A stretch of 64,000 nt of DNA, from NCBI RefSeq assembly GCF_050436995.1, contig NC_134764.1:4092001-4156000 (forward strand). Direction: 5' to 3'. Both the position numbers and the translations under genes were made by a program. Shown here one piece after another: positions 24,138 through 37,500 of the stretch. The first letter of the stretch is position 1, and each line of letters begins with the position of its first letter. This DNA comes from Anticarsia gemmatalis. Taxonomy: Eukaryota > Arthropoda > Insecta > Lepidoptera > Erebidae. The notes under the pieces were generated by a model, which made no database searches, was not told where the DNA came from, and saw only the letters and a program-made list of their open reading frames with translations.

Positions 24138-24439
24138 TTTTACCTAATTTGGGTGAAAATATAAATAACAATTTTGAAGTTTCCATGAAAAGTTTCCAAA
24201 TAGTACTGAAAATACTGAAATGACAGCGTTTTTAATGACAACTGCCATATCAGTTATCGGCTTAAAAGAAGATTTGATAGAAGTCTATGGCCTTCAAGAT
24301 TTAAGTTCAAGTATTCTCGTGGTTATACCCTTGTGTGATAGGTAGGTCGTTGCAAAGTCCAAACTTTGGTTATCAATCTGTCGTTGCGAATATCATGCAA
24401 TTAAAGTAATCTCATAAAAAAACTAAATCTAAAATATAA

Positions 24440-25719
24440 TTATTTAATTATAGGTTTTGGATCATGATAGTAATGAGTTTTTAGAAATGAAATAGTTAAT
24501 TCTAAGAATGTCTTAGGATCGTCGATATGGACGTAGTGTTTAGTCTTCGGCACGTAAGTGATGATTGCATTCGGGAACAGCAACCGGATATCATGCAAAT
24601 CTTCAGGACTGTGGGAAAAAAATAATCGTTACGACAAAACGAAATCATTTATTTTTAACGATGAAATATTGTAGTTTATTTAAAGAAGCTTTGAGGTAAG
24701 TATTTATGATCCTAGGCTGACTTGTGTGGTTACTTTTAAAATATTAAAAACATTCACAGACGGGGTTTACCATAGAACTGGGTTAGGTCGTTTCTCAGTA
24801 TGTTGTATCTAGCCATAGCTACCATAAAATACATAAAGCGTGATAATACCCACAGAATATAATCCGATAGTTGACCGCCGATGAACAATGTGGGACCGTT
24901 ATACGCCTTCCCTTTGAAATTCGTAGGGAAAGTAGTCCAATGTTTTAAATTCTTTATTAATCCATCTAAGTTGCAAATCCAACCGATAGTGCCATCTTCT
25001 TTCAATTTCACGTTAGACAGAACAACCTTCATGAGGAATTCATCTTTTATGATCAGTTTCAACTGCCCTCTAGCCTCGCTTCTAGCGATTGATACCAGTC
25101 TGGGTTTTTTGAAGTCAACAGCTTTCATTGCTGCCAACAAATTTGGAACGAATTCAGTGAAATGTGGTGGTGTTGATATAGGAGATATGTCGACCACTAG
25201 TAAACCAGCAACTTTTAGTGGCTAAAAATAATATAAGAAGAGGTTGGCAATTTGTATTAAAATATTCTACCTTATTGCCACTATGCAAAACTACTTGATT
25301 CAATAAAATATTGCTTTGCTCACCGCCATTAAAGCCACACACATAGCAGTCCTGCCGCCCATGCTGTGACCGATCAGACTCGCCTGCTGCACACCTAACT
25401 TATCAAATAACTGCAGGACATCTGACGCCTGATCTGTGTACTTGTGACTATTTGCATGTGGACTGTTGCCATGATTCCTCAGATCTACAGCCACTACAGT
25501 TCGTCTCGTAATGTTTAGGATAGTCTTTCCAATTCCTTCCCATTGAAATTTATTGCCTACGATATTGTGAAACATGAATACAGGAGGTTTAGGCGGATCG
25601 GACGTGCCATCACCTAGGATTTTATACGACAAGCTAACAACCGTTCGGAACTGTATCATTGATCTGGGCACAACTTGTCTCAAGAATAATGATGGAATCA
25701 AATTAAATAGATACTCCAT
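24440..25719 (-). CDS. ABHD11-like alpha/beta hydrolase, copy D (altered oxyanion motif)
   Basis: The CDS is complement(join(24440..24608, 24854..25221, 25324..25719)), 310 aa. Exon 2 uses a weaker donor (CT|GTGGGT), chosen because it keeps phase 2 as in the other copies and joins to PEDLHDIR. The nucleophile motif GHSMGGRT is intact. The oxyanion HG motif reads HNIVGNKFQW, NHGDS is NHGNS, and the C-terminal His lies in TKHYVH rather than GH. The tail ends HDPKPIIK. The N-terminus (MEYLFNLIPSLFLRQVVPRS) could be a presequence. The gene is probably expressed, since the frame is intact, but its catalytic efficiency or substrate may differ from copy A. Confidence 0.87.
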
Positions 25720-26216
25720 TCCATGACCGAACGTTAATCTTTACATCGATACATACGTCTACATAAACATAAACATTGTCGACTAAAAATTAACATTCAA
25801 TACAATTTATTTGTAAACACGAATTTTGCACTGACAAACTGTCAGTGTTCGGGTGTCATAGACGTGCCGTGGCCTAAGTGCATGGCGCATGTCTCAAAGA
25901 GTATGTTAACAAAGTAGTTGACGTAATTAATCATAAAATAACTTAAGGGAGATTTTTTACTTGATTTACAGAAAAGGGCAAAGGAATTCTCTCTTTCGCT
26001 CTTTTTTTCTCTCGTTTTTATCAATCATGGAAGTATTTCAGTGATAAAACGATTGCAATTGGACTGCTATCAGTAGTAACTAGCCTTTCCCTCGAATTTT
26101 ACTCATATCATCTAACATCCTTGAACCATGGCACGCGTTGTAATTTAAACACTAATATTTAATTATATTAAATTGGAATTGTAACATTTTAATAACAAAT
26201 TAGTTCACTGCGTTCG
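25720..26216. other. Intergenic region upstream of ABHD11-like copy D
   Basis: AT-rich spacer that should contain the promoter of copy D. No TATA box or other clear site was recognised and no gene is supported. Confidence 0.35.
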
Positions 26217-26445
26217 TTGTCTGGGCGCTAGTGTGTGCAACTGCTGATCACGGGGTCACGGCTTCAATTCGGGGACGGGCAAAGTTCTATTGGTATTTTT
26301 TAATTTCTATTAGTGTACTTCGTATAGTAGCCCGGAGTTTGGTAACGTGCCCGGTATATAGCCATAGACTCGACCTATATCGATACATAGGACTTAAATT
26401 ATAGCTAAATGGCGAAACATGGATGTGTTACATACATTTCTCGCA
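26217..26445 (+). mobile_element. tRNA-derived SINE (degenerate)
   Basis: A GGGCGCTAGTGTGTGC head and CACGGCTTCAATTCG fit degenerate A and B boxes. The body reads GCCCGGAGTTTGGTAACGTG, then GCCCGGTATATAGCC and ACATAGGACTTAAATTATAG, a layout common among lepidopteran SINE copies. Both ends are approximate. Confidence 0.55.
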
Positions 26446-26449
26446 GTGT

Positions 26450-26660
26450 TTTAGGCCACCACGCCCACCACGCCAATACCAATCCGTCGGAAGGTCGTGG
26501 CCCGTGGGTTCGATTCCCACACGGAGCAATTATTTGTGCGGTCCACAAATAATTGTTTCGAGTCTGTTTGTGCTTTGTGTCCGTTGTTTGTATGTTTGTA
26601 AAAGTCCCCGCGACACAAGAGCAATTCTTAGTGCGGGAGTCTTTTTTAAAGAATAAGAAT
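26450..26660 (+). mobile_element. tRNA-derived SINE (second family)
   Basis: A CGTGGGTTCGATTCCCAC B box is followed by CAATTATTTGTGCGGTCCAC and its inverted partner AAATAATTG, and a tail with CCCGCGACACAAG and TTAGTGCGGGAG. The element at 37571 shares the B box and the same AATTATTTGTG hairpin. It abuts the SINE before it. Confidence 0.6.
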
Positions 26661-27788
26661 AAATAAGCTGCGTGTACAACAGTGGTGATTTTACAAATAA
26701 ATAGCGCTAGTAATGTAGCTTCATGCTTACTTTACGTATCGATGTATTAATTTCTATGACACAACAGTAACGTGAGAAGCAACATGTAACTATATAGTTC
26801 CTACAGTTACTTCATCAAACTTATTGCCATCTTTAACGCATTGAGAATGTTACGAGTAACTATAAATAACACTTGACATTACGTTTGTATATGTAAAGGG
26901 TATATATGTAGCTTTCCGAAAAATATAATTTCTTAACATAGGTAGGTACCTACTATTTAAAAATATGAAGTATATAAGGCATAGGTAAATTTAATTATGT
27001 TTGAGAATTTAAGTAGTAAAACATTATTTTTCCAGGATTAATACTTATAGACAAAAAATGTTTTTTTTTAGAGTAGTCAGATATTTTCTGGTGTACAAAT
27101 AATTAACTCATATGATATGTGCCATGAGTACGTTGAGTACCGTCATGTTTTGTAACATTATGTTCACGCATTGCCAACTGAAATTACTTATTACTCATGG
27201 TTGCTTATAAATTGTTGACTGCTGTTACAACTGGAAGTACGGTTTAAGGACCCACTGTTGTATGAAAGGGAGTGAACAATAAGTTCCTAAAACCATGGTT
27301 CCTACAGTTCAATAATACGGGCATAAGCAGTCCATAAAGTTTGGTAGGTAAATGTAAATCTGTATGAAAATAGCTTTTGTGTCCCAAAACAGTTACAAGT
27401 GACCTGAAACACCTGTAACTGTCATAGTGCACGTTGTTTTAACGGTATAAGTTACATTTTTGTGTACTGACTCACGTTAGTGCCGGCCCACGATGAGCCT
27501 GCACTAATCACAATAGTGTCACCGAGGTCCCTCATGTAAATTCATTAAAACATGGCCCATTTTAGTATCATCTTGTCTACAGTTACATTTTTATGCAGCA
27601 CTACGTTAATACACTATTACGCATAGCTAACTACTTACCAACCCAAATTACCCATTATAATAAACCAGAATTTTAATTGTAACTTTATACATGTAAGTTA
27701 CATACCTACCTACCTGTAAATTTACATTAAACATACAAAATATATTGATCAAATGTATCTGACAAAATAATTTTATATAAAATTTTAC
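26661..27788. other. Intergenic AT-rich region
   Basis: No gene is supported. A short imperfect hairpin (ACAGTTACAAGTG with CACCTGTAACTGT) lies near 27391-27424. The minus-strand frame at 27244-27432 has no family resemblance. Confidence 0.35.
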
Positions 27789-28092
27789 TACCGTAAAACG
27801 GGGTGAGTAGAATTCGCGGGGTGAATAGAAAAAAAATCAGGAAGTTTTCAAGCCCAATATTTGAGTACTCCTCGTTGAAGAATTTAGTTCAAATTTGAAA
27901 TGATTACACGTCGATATTACTTCTCTGCGGTGTCATAATTGTTTAAATGTTTAAAATGATATTTATACCCAAAAAAATGCTTCAAAGACAACCGTCCTCG
28001 AATGCCTTAATATCGACCTCCAAATCTTTGGATTTAAAGTGGGATTTCTTTTCTAATGAGTTGTTTGAAGTGTTTATCTCTTTAGGTGTATA

Positions 28093-28337
28093 TCTATACT
28101 AATATTATAAAGCTGAAGAGTTTGTTTGTTTGTTTGAACGCGGTAATCTCAGAAACTACTGGTTCGATTTGAAAAATTCTTTCAGTGTTAGAGAGCCCAT
28201 TTATCGAGGAATGATGTAGGCTATATATCATCACGATACAACTAATAGGAGCAGAGTACCAGTAAAAAATGTTACAAAAACGGGGAAAATTATGACCCAT
28301 TCTCTCTCATGCAAGCGAAGTTGCGCGGGTCAGCTAG
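28093..28337 (+). mobile_element. Non-autonomous Helitron, copy 1
   Basis: It starts TCTATACTAATATTATAAAG and ends GCGCGGGTCAGCTAG, inserted between A and T as Helitrons do. A short hairpin (GCAA...TTGC) lies just before the CTAG end. There is no coding capacity. Confidence 0.75.
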
Positions 28338-28736
28338 TTAATCTATAAAGATACAATATTGTTAATTGAAAAAACGTTTTTAAACCTAAAAAATATGTTT
28401 AAATCACAGAAATAGTCATTTTTTGTATAAACGGGGTGAATAGAATCGTTTGAAGGTGAATAGAACTACAGTATGGGGTAAATGGAAACATAGCAGGGTT
28501 CAATAGAAACGCGTAAGGGGTGAATAGAAACGAGTGAGGGGTCAATAGAGATTAATAAATAGGGTTGTCAAAAACTGTAAACAAAATTAACATAAACAAT
28601 GAAAAATTAATAGTTATTAATGTTCTGAAATTCACAATATCATTGTATCATAACGGCAAACTACTGCATATAGAATGAAAGTTAGTTAGGTTATCTTGTT
28701 TTATTTTTTGAGTTAATCTATACGAATCTATACTCA

Positions 28737-28986
28737 TCCATACTAATATTATAAAGCTGAAGAGTTTGTTTGTTTGTTTGAACGCGCTAATCTCAGGAAC
28801 TACTGGTCCGATTTGAAAAATTCTTTCAGTTTTAGATAGTCCATTTATCGAGGAAGGTTATAGGCTATATATCATCACGCTACTACCAATAGGAGCAGAG
28901 TACGGGTTAAAAATGTTACAAAAACGGGGACAATTTTGACCCATTCTCTCTTGTGTGATGCAAGCGAAGTTGCGCGGGTCAGCTTG
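28737..28986 (+). mobile_element. Non-autonomous Helitron, copy 2 (divergent 3' end)
   Basis: Same body as copy 1, but it starts TCCATACTAAT and ends GTCAGCTTG instead of CTAG. It lies inside the TIR transposon. Confidence 0.65.
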
Positions 28987-29560
28987 TGTAATTATCAACG
29001 GTTATTTCAATTTTTAAACACACAACCTCCCTTTTCAGCATGTTGGATAAGTCGTCTTTGGCAGCCCTAACAGTTTTTCCATTCACCCCTTTGGTCGTTT
29101 CGATTTACCCCTATCGCTGGGTGAATAGAAATTGACCATTTTTTAAGGAAATATCGTAAAATTATGCATATTTTTCGACAAATATGATTTTAGCTCTTTC
29201 TTCATGGCGCCGGTCATGATATAGAATAACCCGACAATAAAAATAACAAGTTATTCGCAACAAATTTTTAGGACAAAGTTGAAAATTGTTTCTATTCACC
29301 CCGTTTTACGGTACTTAATTTCTGCGAGTGAGGTAGGTGGAGTCTATCGAATATTTGCGGAAAATTTCAAATAAATAAAGTATTAAGTAGTATTAGTATA
29401 ATTTAATAATACTAGGTAGGTAGGGTTACTACTAAAGACCTTTAGTTCACGCATATTATGTAAGAGTGTATTTTCAACTGTTGCTCTACATAATATATCT
29501 ACGAAGGTTTTCAAATGTTTAAGATTAAATAAGTATATCTATCTAGCTATTTTTTTTTTA

Positions 29561-29645
29561 ACTTATTACTGCCCCACTGCTGGGCAAGGGTCGCCTCCCA
29601 AATGTAGCACCACACTGGCCAAGTGTGGGTTGGGGACTCTGTAAA
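29561..29645 (-). mobile_element. Fragment of a LINE-type 3' end (minus strand)
   Basis: The reverse complement contains CCCCAACCCACACTTGGCC and TTGCCCAGCAGTGGGGCAGT, matching the repeat copies at 32.4 and 49.3 kb. It is a short degenerate fragment. Confidence 0.5.
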
Positions 29646-29880
29646 AGTATTGGAAAAATTTTAGGCGTGCAAGGTTTCATAACGATGTTTTTCCTGCAAC
29701 GATAGAGCAAGTGATGAAGTGACGACAACTGGTAGGTACTCCGTACTACACTAGGAAATAAAAATTAAAATAAGTATTTAAGTAGATGAAGTTCATTAAA
29801 CCGCGTCGTGTTTTAGTGCAATGGAGGTAAATAATATGCGTATTTAATTAAATCAGTTTATTTAATTCATTGACGGCGGC

Positions 29881-29973
29881 CAGTCGGTTGCATAGGGTCT
29901 GTGTTCGCGCCATCCGTTCTTCAATCAACATCTATATTTGAGTGGGCTAACACGTCGCTACCTCATTGTCCAG
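29881..29973 (+). promoter_or_regulatory. Possible 5' non-coding exon of the elongase gene
   Basis: A GC-richer patch ends in CATTGTCCAG|GTACAAC, a plausible donor. The first coding exon of the elongase has an acceptor at 31522 and 21 bases of 5' UTR before its ATG, so at least one upstream non-coding exon is required. This is the best candidate seen, but it is not proven. Confidence 0.25.
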
Positions 29974-30579
29974 GTACAACTACTTTGTTTATTGGACTTT
30001 ATATTTAAACATATTTTGTACGAAATGAACAAATTAATTTTATAAGTTCAACAATCAGTGTTTTTTTTCGGATTTGAACAATCTTTACGGTAAATATTTC
30101 TTGCTCTACATGTTTTGAACTTTAGAATTTGAACAAGTAAGATTTTTAAAGTGAAAAATCTGTATAATATGGACATGTTATTTATTTAGCCCTCTAGTCG
30201 TTTAAAATAATGTGCTTTTGGGATCCAGTTTAACTCAAATTTTATCTCAGTTAGGAAAATATTTTTTGTTAAGTGTTAGTAGTAAAGCGATATTATGTAC
30301 TCTATGCAAGCGTCTTAAGTTTAACCGACCTGTGTAAAATGTGTAATCAATAAATACGATATTATTGATTTATTCAGTATTGAAAATCTAAAATTCTAAG
30401 TAAATGATTAAATGTTTAATAACTATAATAATATTAGCTGACAAAATTTCATGTAGATTTAAGTACTTTCATTAATTTGAGATTTTTATTTTGTTGTATC
30501 AAAGTGGTGATTTGTATTTGATTTTAAGTTCTTTGAGTGGATTAAGGTAATTTTATCTTTTTGAAATATCTCCCGAGAC

Positions 30580-30650
30580 ACAAAATAAGTTTCTAGTAGT
30601 ACCTACAGACCTACAACTTTTTAGTGCGGGAGTCTACGTGTGAGATTAAA
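30580..30650 (+). repeat. Possible SINE tail fragment
   Basis: CTCCCGAGACACAA and TTAGTGCGGGAGTC resemble the tail of the SINE at 26450-26660. There is no promoter head, so this is a truncated or decayed copy. Confidence 0.35.
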
Positions 30651-31543
30651 AAGAGATTTCGATACGTAATAGATATAATAGTAATTAAATAACCAATGTA
30701 ATCAGTTTGTAGTAAATTTCATTATAACGACAAAAAAACTAATAAACAATATTTTCTAATAAAATTAATTAATTATTTTTTTTATCAAGAACCTACTTAC
30801 AAATGCGAAGATGCACTGTACCACTTTTACGACAAGTATATTTTTTTAACGATAATTTGATTAAGAAAGTAATTAAAAAGTGTGTATGCCCTATAAGATG
30901 GAATTCAATAAGTATTTAAAATAAAATTATACATCGTTAACATTAAAGCGAATTAGAAAATAATATTTGTAGTAAAAAAAACGTTGTAAATGTAAATTCT
31001 GGTACCTACTGATCCTATGTAAATGTATTCTTAACTATATATTAATTTTGTTCATATTTTTTGATTTACATAGAATTTTACATTTACAATAATTTGCATA
31101 AAATATTTTCAGGGTTTGGGTTAAGCTGTAGGTATACAAAAATCACAGATCATCGATTCAAGGTTCATGCTGTTCTTAGTAAAAAATAAAGTAAAAGCCA
31201 GAAGCCTCTCTTTTAAAGTGATAGTTTACATCGATTGTCCTTAGGGTCATTAACCGCTACAAGTAATTTATCGTATGTATAAATATTTAAATGAGCATTT
31301 CTATAGTTAATGTAGGTAATTAACAAGTTGCCGTGTCATATAGGGCGACTGTCCTAGGTGCAAAGAGTGCCTGTACAATTCACTCGCATTTTCATTAGGA
31401 ACTAATGAAAATTACCGTTTAAATTTTCCTCTGTTATATAGTTTCGTCATTAATTAATATAGTGATGATATTTTCAACCATCTCTCCTGCAATGGTTTTG
31501 TTATATTTATTTTTTGTTACAGAGGCTTCAGCCATCATTCATC

Positions 31544-34500
31544 ATGGGCACGTTAATAGGCAACATAACGACGTACTATCGTTTCGTCAATGATGATCTG
31601 GCAGGTAAGCAACTAAACACTCAAAACTTTTCGTATCTCTTCTATCTAGGTATCTCAGCCTCTTTCCTCAGGTATCAGGTATCTCTGCCTTTTTAAAATA
31701 TTTTATTTATTTAAAGTGTAAACTTATTAAGTAAATAGAAGAGGAAAATGTAATTCACATTATTGCTGTATTACGATCAACATAAACTCAAAAAAATGAG
31801 TGATTATCAATTAATATTAATCAGTTTATCTGTTCGAAAGCGCATTTTCTTATTGTTACATGGGTGCTGTTATTGATTTCAATTGTTATTTCCAGATCCT
31901 CGGACGAACAAATTCCCGCTGGTGTCCAACCCGATCCCGATAATCGTGATAATGTACGTGTACCACAGATTCGTTAAGTCTTGGGGACCCGCCTTCATGG
32001 CCAACCGCCAGCCGTACAATCTCAAGAACACCATCATCGTGTACAATATCATTCAAATAGTTTTATCCGGATATCTCGTAGCACAAGTAAGTACCGAATT
32101 ACTAATTTTTGAAAAACAAATTCTACTGAAACTGGTTAGTGTACTCACACAAATTAGTTACCAAATAAGTATACTTAATTATGATGCTTAGAAAATGCTT
32201 TGTAAATTGAATTTTAGCACCTTTGTTTACTTTAGTAAAATATGCATGTCATTTTCATAATAATCGCATTGTGTTCCGGCGTGAGCAAAAAAAAATTAAA
32301 TTTTGAAACTTATTCACATCGTGCAACTAGCCGTAATAATATACATTTCTAAGTTAAATTCTTTATAAGTACACAACCATTTTTAATGTTCTACTAAGAT
32401 AATAAAATGTATAAATCATTTATTGAAGGCATGCAAAGTCCCCAACCCGCACTTGGCCAGCGTGGTGGACTAAAGGCCTAACCCTTCCCTCATTACGGGA
32501 AGAGACCCTTGCCCAGCAGTGGGACAGTAATGGGTTACATTTATTTATTATTTATTTAAGATAAATAATTGTTACCTGAAGACTTCGTGTAAGCAGATCA
32601 TGAATTGCTTTGAAAGTCGTAAAAATAATTTCTCTATTTCTCTTAATCTGGGAATTTATCTGAAAAGGGCACTATATAAATCCACTTTTATACATATAGA
32701 CTAACAATTTTCGAAGATATTTATAAATTACTGTGTTGTGACCTATATACATTATTGTAGGTACATACGCGTACATGACGTGTACCTCTGTATTATTGTT
32801 TAGTTTTAAGGGAACAACGACCCGTAAAATTTCCTAGCTAGTTGAAATAATGTTATAGTAAACAATAGCGTAGATTTACATTTAAATTAAAATGAATTCT
32901 ACACATAAATGAGTAAGGGTTGTGATATTTTCATGTTCTATTTTGGGAAATATAAATATTTATCAGGCAAGTAGGAATAGTAATCAGTATTCACAAAATT
33001 ACTAAGCAGTAACATTTTTTTATTCTGAAAAGTTCGAGTCCACGCGTAGTGAACTATCTTCTGATAGTAGGTATATTAGATGCTTATTTTCTAGGAGTAG
33101 TATAAAATATACAAATAGTTTAAATAAGGTGCTGAATTACTAAAACAAATTGCGTTAAATTCCTTTGGTTACGAAAGCATAAATTGCAAGTCGTGAAAAG
33201 TGGGTAGGAAATGACAATTAATTTATGAAGCCAAGGTAAAGGATACGCAGGGCTTGCTCGGTGCTTCGCCGTGCTGGTTTAATTATCTTGTGAAATATTC
33301 ACTGTTTTACGTATTTACTACTACAACACATGCAATTTGTACATCAGGCAAGTTTAGGTTTTCTAAAAACTCTAATATAGCTCATAATATTTATTTTATT
33401 TATTATTCAATTCTATTTATGATACTGTCAATTATTACTTGTTGTACTTACTGTACTTATATCTAAGTAGATACTTATCTACCGGTATGTCTCCTTATAT
33501 GGAACTTTGCCGCAATATCCTTTTTTACATACAAACTTATTCTCAAATTCAGATCAAATTAAGTGTTTTTGAGTCTAGTTAGTTATAACGATTACGATAT
33601 CTAAACACATTATGATAGATACTTATAGGTAGGTGCAAAGTACTTTTCGTAATTATTATTTTTCCGAATAATTACGAAAATGTAGGTACAATGAATGATT
33701 GAACAAGGCCACCGAATTAACAATCAGTAAACAAAAACTCATTTCTGTGCTGTCACAAAGTACAAGTAGTGGAAAACCACAAAATACAGTTTTATTCAAA
33801 TAAAACTAAATTAAAGTAGACTGTATCTACTTACTTCATTTAATTCTGTTTAATAAGTTAACAAAGTATCGGTTTCAGAATTAAATCTTTTCCTGAAATG
33901 CGTGATATTTACGCAACGTAAAATGACGCTGGTAGTCAATTTACGTAATACAGACCAACCCATACCTAAATATTAAGTATGCTTGCTTCGATAGTATGTT
34001 AAAGGACATTTTTTGTTTATTCCATCTAAGTGAAGCTATTATACCTTGTCTTAAATGAATGGTAATCAAATACAGAGTAATTCTATTGCCGTAAAAGTAA
34101 ATAAGTAATGAATGGTAGGTTTAACTGTTTTTCTCAACAGTAACATGTTGTCTATGTTTCACTTTATAAAACCTTCTGTTTTAAAACACTTCAAAATTAC
34201 TTTTTAACAACTGTAGTTGTTTGCATAGTGTAGGTATGTACATGTAAGTACTTATTTATTGTCTCATCATCCACTGGCACGTGCTGTCGGTGTGCGTTTG
34301 TTGTTGCGTGAGAATTAATAGACATTTCAATTTGATAGCTCTGCTATTTGATTGTGAAAAATTGGAAATATCTCTATCGAATTATTGTAGCTTAAACCTT
34401 GGCATATTTACTTTAATTGTTGTTTACAAATAAAGTACCTACCTCCACAATAATTATTTACAAAAATGGTGATTGAAATAAGTATTATGCAAGGGAACCG

Positions 34501-37500
34501 TTTAAATAAATACAAATTACATGAAACATTAAGTACTTTCTTAAGTCTACTTCTTAATCAAATTTAATGAAAAATATGTGAAATCAATATTGTGTATTTT
34601 TTGTAGTGATCATTGAGAACAACGTCAAATTAATTAACCCTTTAATCGGTTTTAAGTAATTTGGCTAAACCCTAGAAAATTCAGGCCGATGACACTTATT
34701 ATCTACAAAATTATTATTTAATTAGGAAAATATGCTTATAACCCAGTCTTACTTATTATTATTAATGGGTAACAAGCTTAAATCCCTACAAATGCAATTT
34801 ACTGAATGTATTCAAATGAGACGGATAGCACGAATCGGAAGTAAACAACATAATATGTGGAAGAGAGCCGAGAGTCGTTTTAAGATATTTTTTAGGGGTC
34901 TAGGTTTTCCTTAGAGGAAGGTTTGGCCTTTTTACCAAAATCTTTAAAAGACGAAACTGCTTTTTCGTTGTCGATACGTGCTGTCCTCTGCTCTTTCACA
35001 ATTACGCAAGGATCTCAAGTATCTAACAAAATAGGGGCTTTAGGCTATGCGTCTACAATGCTGGTCAACTGTGACATTATAATATACATTTTCTCGTTTA
35101 TCCACAGTGTTTGACAAGGCTATATCTAAGCGGTCACTACAGCATGTGGTGTCAAAAGATAGTCTACGAGGACACCGAACTGGAACGAGTGGTCGTCAGT
35201 AAAGTATGGCTCTACTACATCATCAAGATTATTGATCTCATGGACACGGTAAGCCTAAAATACGTCGAGTTGTCTTCATAACTTAGCAGGTCAATAGCGT
35301 GGAATAATTATTTAGATACTTAGGTAATTCTATCAAGTCAATAAAGGCTCTTTCTGTAATAAGCAATGGCGACAGACAACAATGTTGCTCCAATCATATC
35401 TTTTGCAGTTTCTGTGACGGCCTCTTATTTTAAAGAAGTAGTTGCAACTACAGCATACCGACCTAACCGTAGTTACGGGGAATGTTCTAATAGTAGAACA
35501 CAATAATAATTAAACAGCCGAAAACATTGTTTATCTCAAAACTAATGGTGTCACTTGCTATCGGCGATAGTGACACATTCGCTTGTCCCTTGCACATGCT
35601 GCCAAAGTCAAAGTTCAATCTGTAATCTTATTATGAGTTGAGATGGCTTTCATAGATATCTTTATTTGGAGAAATTATTTTACAAAGAATTAACAGATTG
35701 AGATAACTTTTAAGTAACATTTACATTGTTTTGTCAACAGGTTTTCTTCGTGTTGAGAAAGAAGTACAACCAAGTATCGTTCCTACATGTCTATCACCAC
35801 TTAGGAATGTGTTTACTTGGATTCATCGGCACTAAATATGTCCCAGGTAAGGAAAATACTATTAACAACTACGAGCTTTTAACTTTTAGGCTTTCGTGTG
35901 TCTGTAAGCGGTACTACAAGATGAACATGACTTCGTCAACATAAGCAAAGGAGTTTGAGTTATTACGAATTTTCGTACATTAGGTAGGTACTCGTCTCAT
36001 CATCAAATTAGATTTTAGAGGCGCCCATAGCCAGTTATGCGCTCACCGTTTGGTATGCGATCAGTGGGTTAAGCAACACTTGGCGCGGTCATTCCATAGA
36101 TGGGCTACCGCAAAGTGGTATTTGAACTGGGCGTCTTCGTGCTTCGGAGGGCACGTAAAAAGTCGTTCCCGGTTGTTATCAATTAAGATAGCAGTCGTTA
36201 AATGAATACAATAGGTTGACCACTAACCATTCGATAAGAGAGAGAGAGAGCATCAAATTCATTTATGAAGATGATGTATGTGAATGCAGTACCGGGAGTA
36301 TGTAAGGATTGAGCCAAGTGATGTTCTCTAGTCTATAGAAAGAACGCGTGATTTTATGTAAGTATGTATGTTCATCTGAAAACGTCAGTAGGTACCTACC
36401 CGGTTTGCCATGTCGAAAATCTAATGCCTCCTCTTCACTGCTCGCTAAGTTCCTCGGCGAAATACTCAGCCGAAGTTGACTGAAATCCGAAGTGATGCAC
36501 TACACATTCGTTCACCTTCGCGAGGAGCTCATTCGTGTAGTGTGTAGGTAACTTCGTGCCCTTTGACTCGGCGACTAAAAACCGACAACAAAACGGAAGT
36601 CGGCCGAGGCGAGGTAAAGTTGAAAGAAGTAAGCCGAAGTGCCTCTCTACATTATTCTATTCGTCTAACCTCATTTTACTTCGCCAGTAGAGTAGAGCTG
36701 GACGCATAAACCAAGAAATCTTTGGTGACATTATTGCATTACACGGTAATAATCTTACCCGCCTATTCTATTGTATGCTTACATACAACAATATTCTTGA
36801 CATGACTCATAGATCACTGAGTAGAGCTAAAAAAAACTAAAATGAAACGAATTTTAATAAAATGACTCAACTAGATTTTATTTTCTGAAGTATTCGGCTA
36901 CCCAACCTATAGCTTTATGTAGGTAGGTACTACCTAGTTAACTCTTGAGTTAAAACCTAGAGAGAAATTTGTAAAAGGTTGCATTCATCGTCATTGAGCA
37001 ATTCTGTTTCTCAAAATTTATTATGGTATTTATACATATGTAAAGTACCCTCTTCCAATGTAATTCTTGCGTAAATGTAGCGGGACGAAATCACGCTGAG
37101 CCATTGTTTGAATAATAACTAAATGATTAAGACACAATAATGGGTTTGCGTATAATAATAATTGTCGTTAGTACCAAAACCAACACCAAATTACAAATGA
37201 GTGTATTGTGCAACGTTGAAGGCAATGATGAGATCGCGTGCCTGAACATGAATGGCATAATACGCAAGCTCCTTCTTCCGCCGCGCGCCGCACGCGCCAC
37301 CTCAGTAGAAAGTAGAATCGGAGGATATTGGCCAAACATCCTTTAACTGTATAATAACTCACTTTTAATTTTATTTACAAGGTATTTTAGTAACATTAGT
37401 TGCAGCCGAAAGTGCGTAACTTGACGTGTTTGCTGTTCAGGGTGTCTTGCAGCTTAAGCCGCTAACTAACTAATAATGACGATCTAAAACAAAATAGTCT

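Larger units (their letters stand above)
27789..29313. mobile_element. TIR transposon with reiterated GGGGTGAATAGAA motifs and nested Helitrons
   Basis: The ends are inverted repeats starting CCGTAAAACGGGGTGA (27791) and ending TCACCCCGTTTTACGG (29311). They match over 22 bases with one mismatch and are flanked by TA (27789-27790 and 29312-29313). Copies of a GGGGTGAATAGAA-type unit occur at about 27818, 28433, 28455, 28473, 28494, 28515 and 28535, and in both orientations at 29080-29130. No transposase frame is seen. Two Helitrons (28093-28337 and 28737-28986) are inserted inside, leaving about 1.0 kb of original element. Confidence 0.65.

Noticed and set aside
26450..26530. tRNA gene suggested by GTGGGTTCGATTCCCAC
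   Set aside because: Only the B box is well kept; no cloverleaf can be drawn. It is a SINE head. The same applies to 37571-37640 and 43913-43990.
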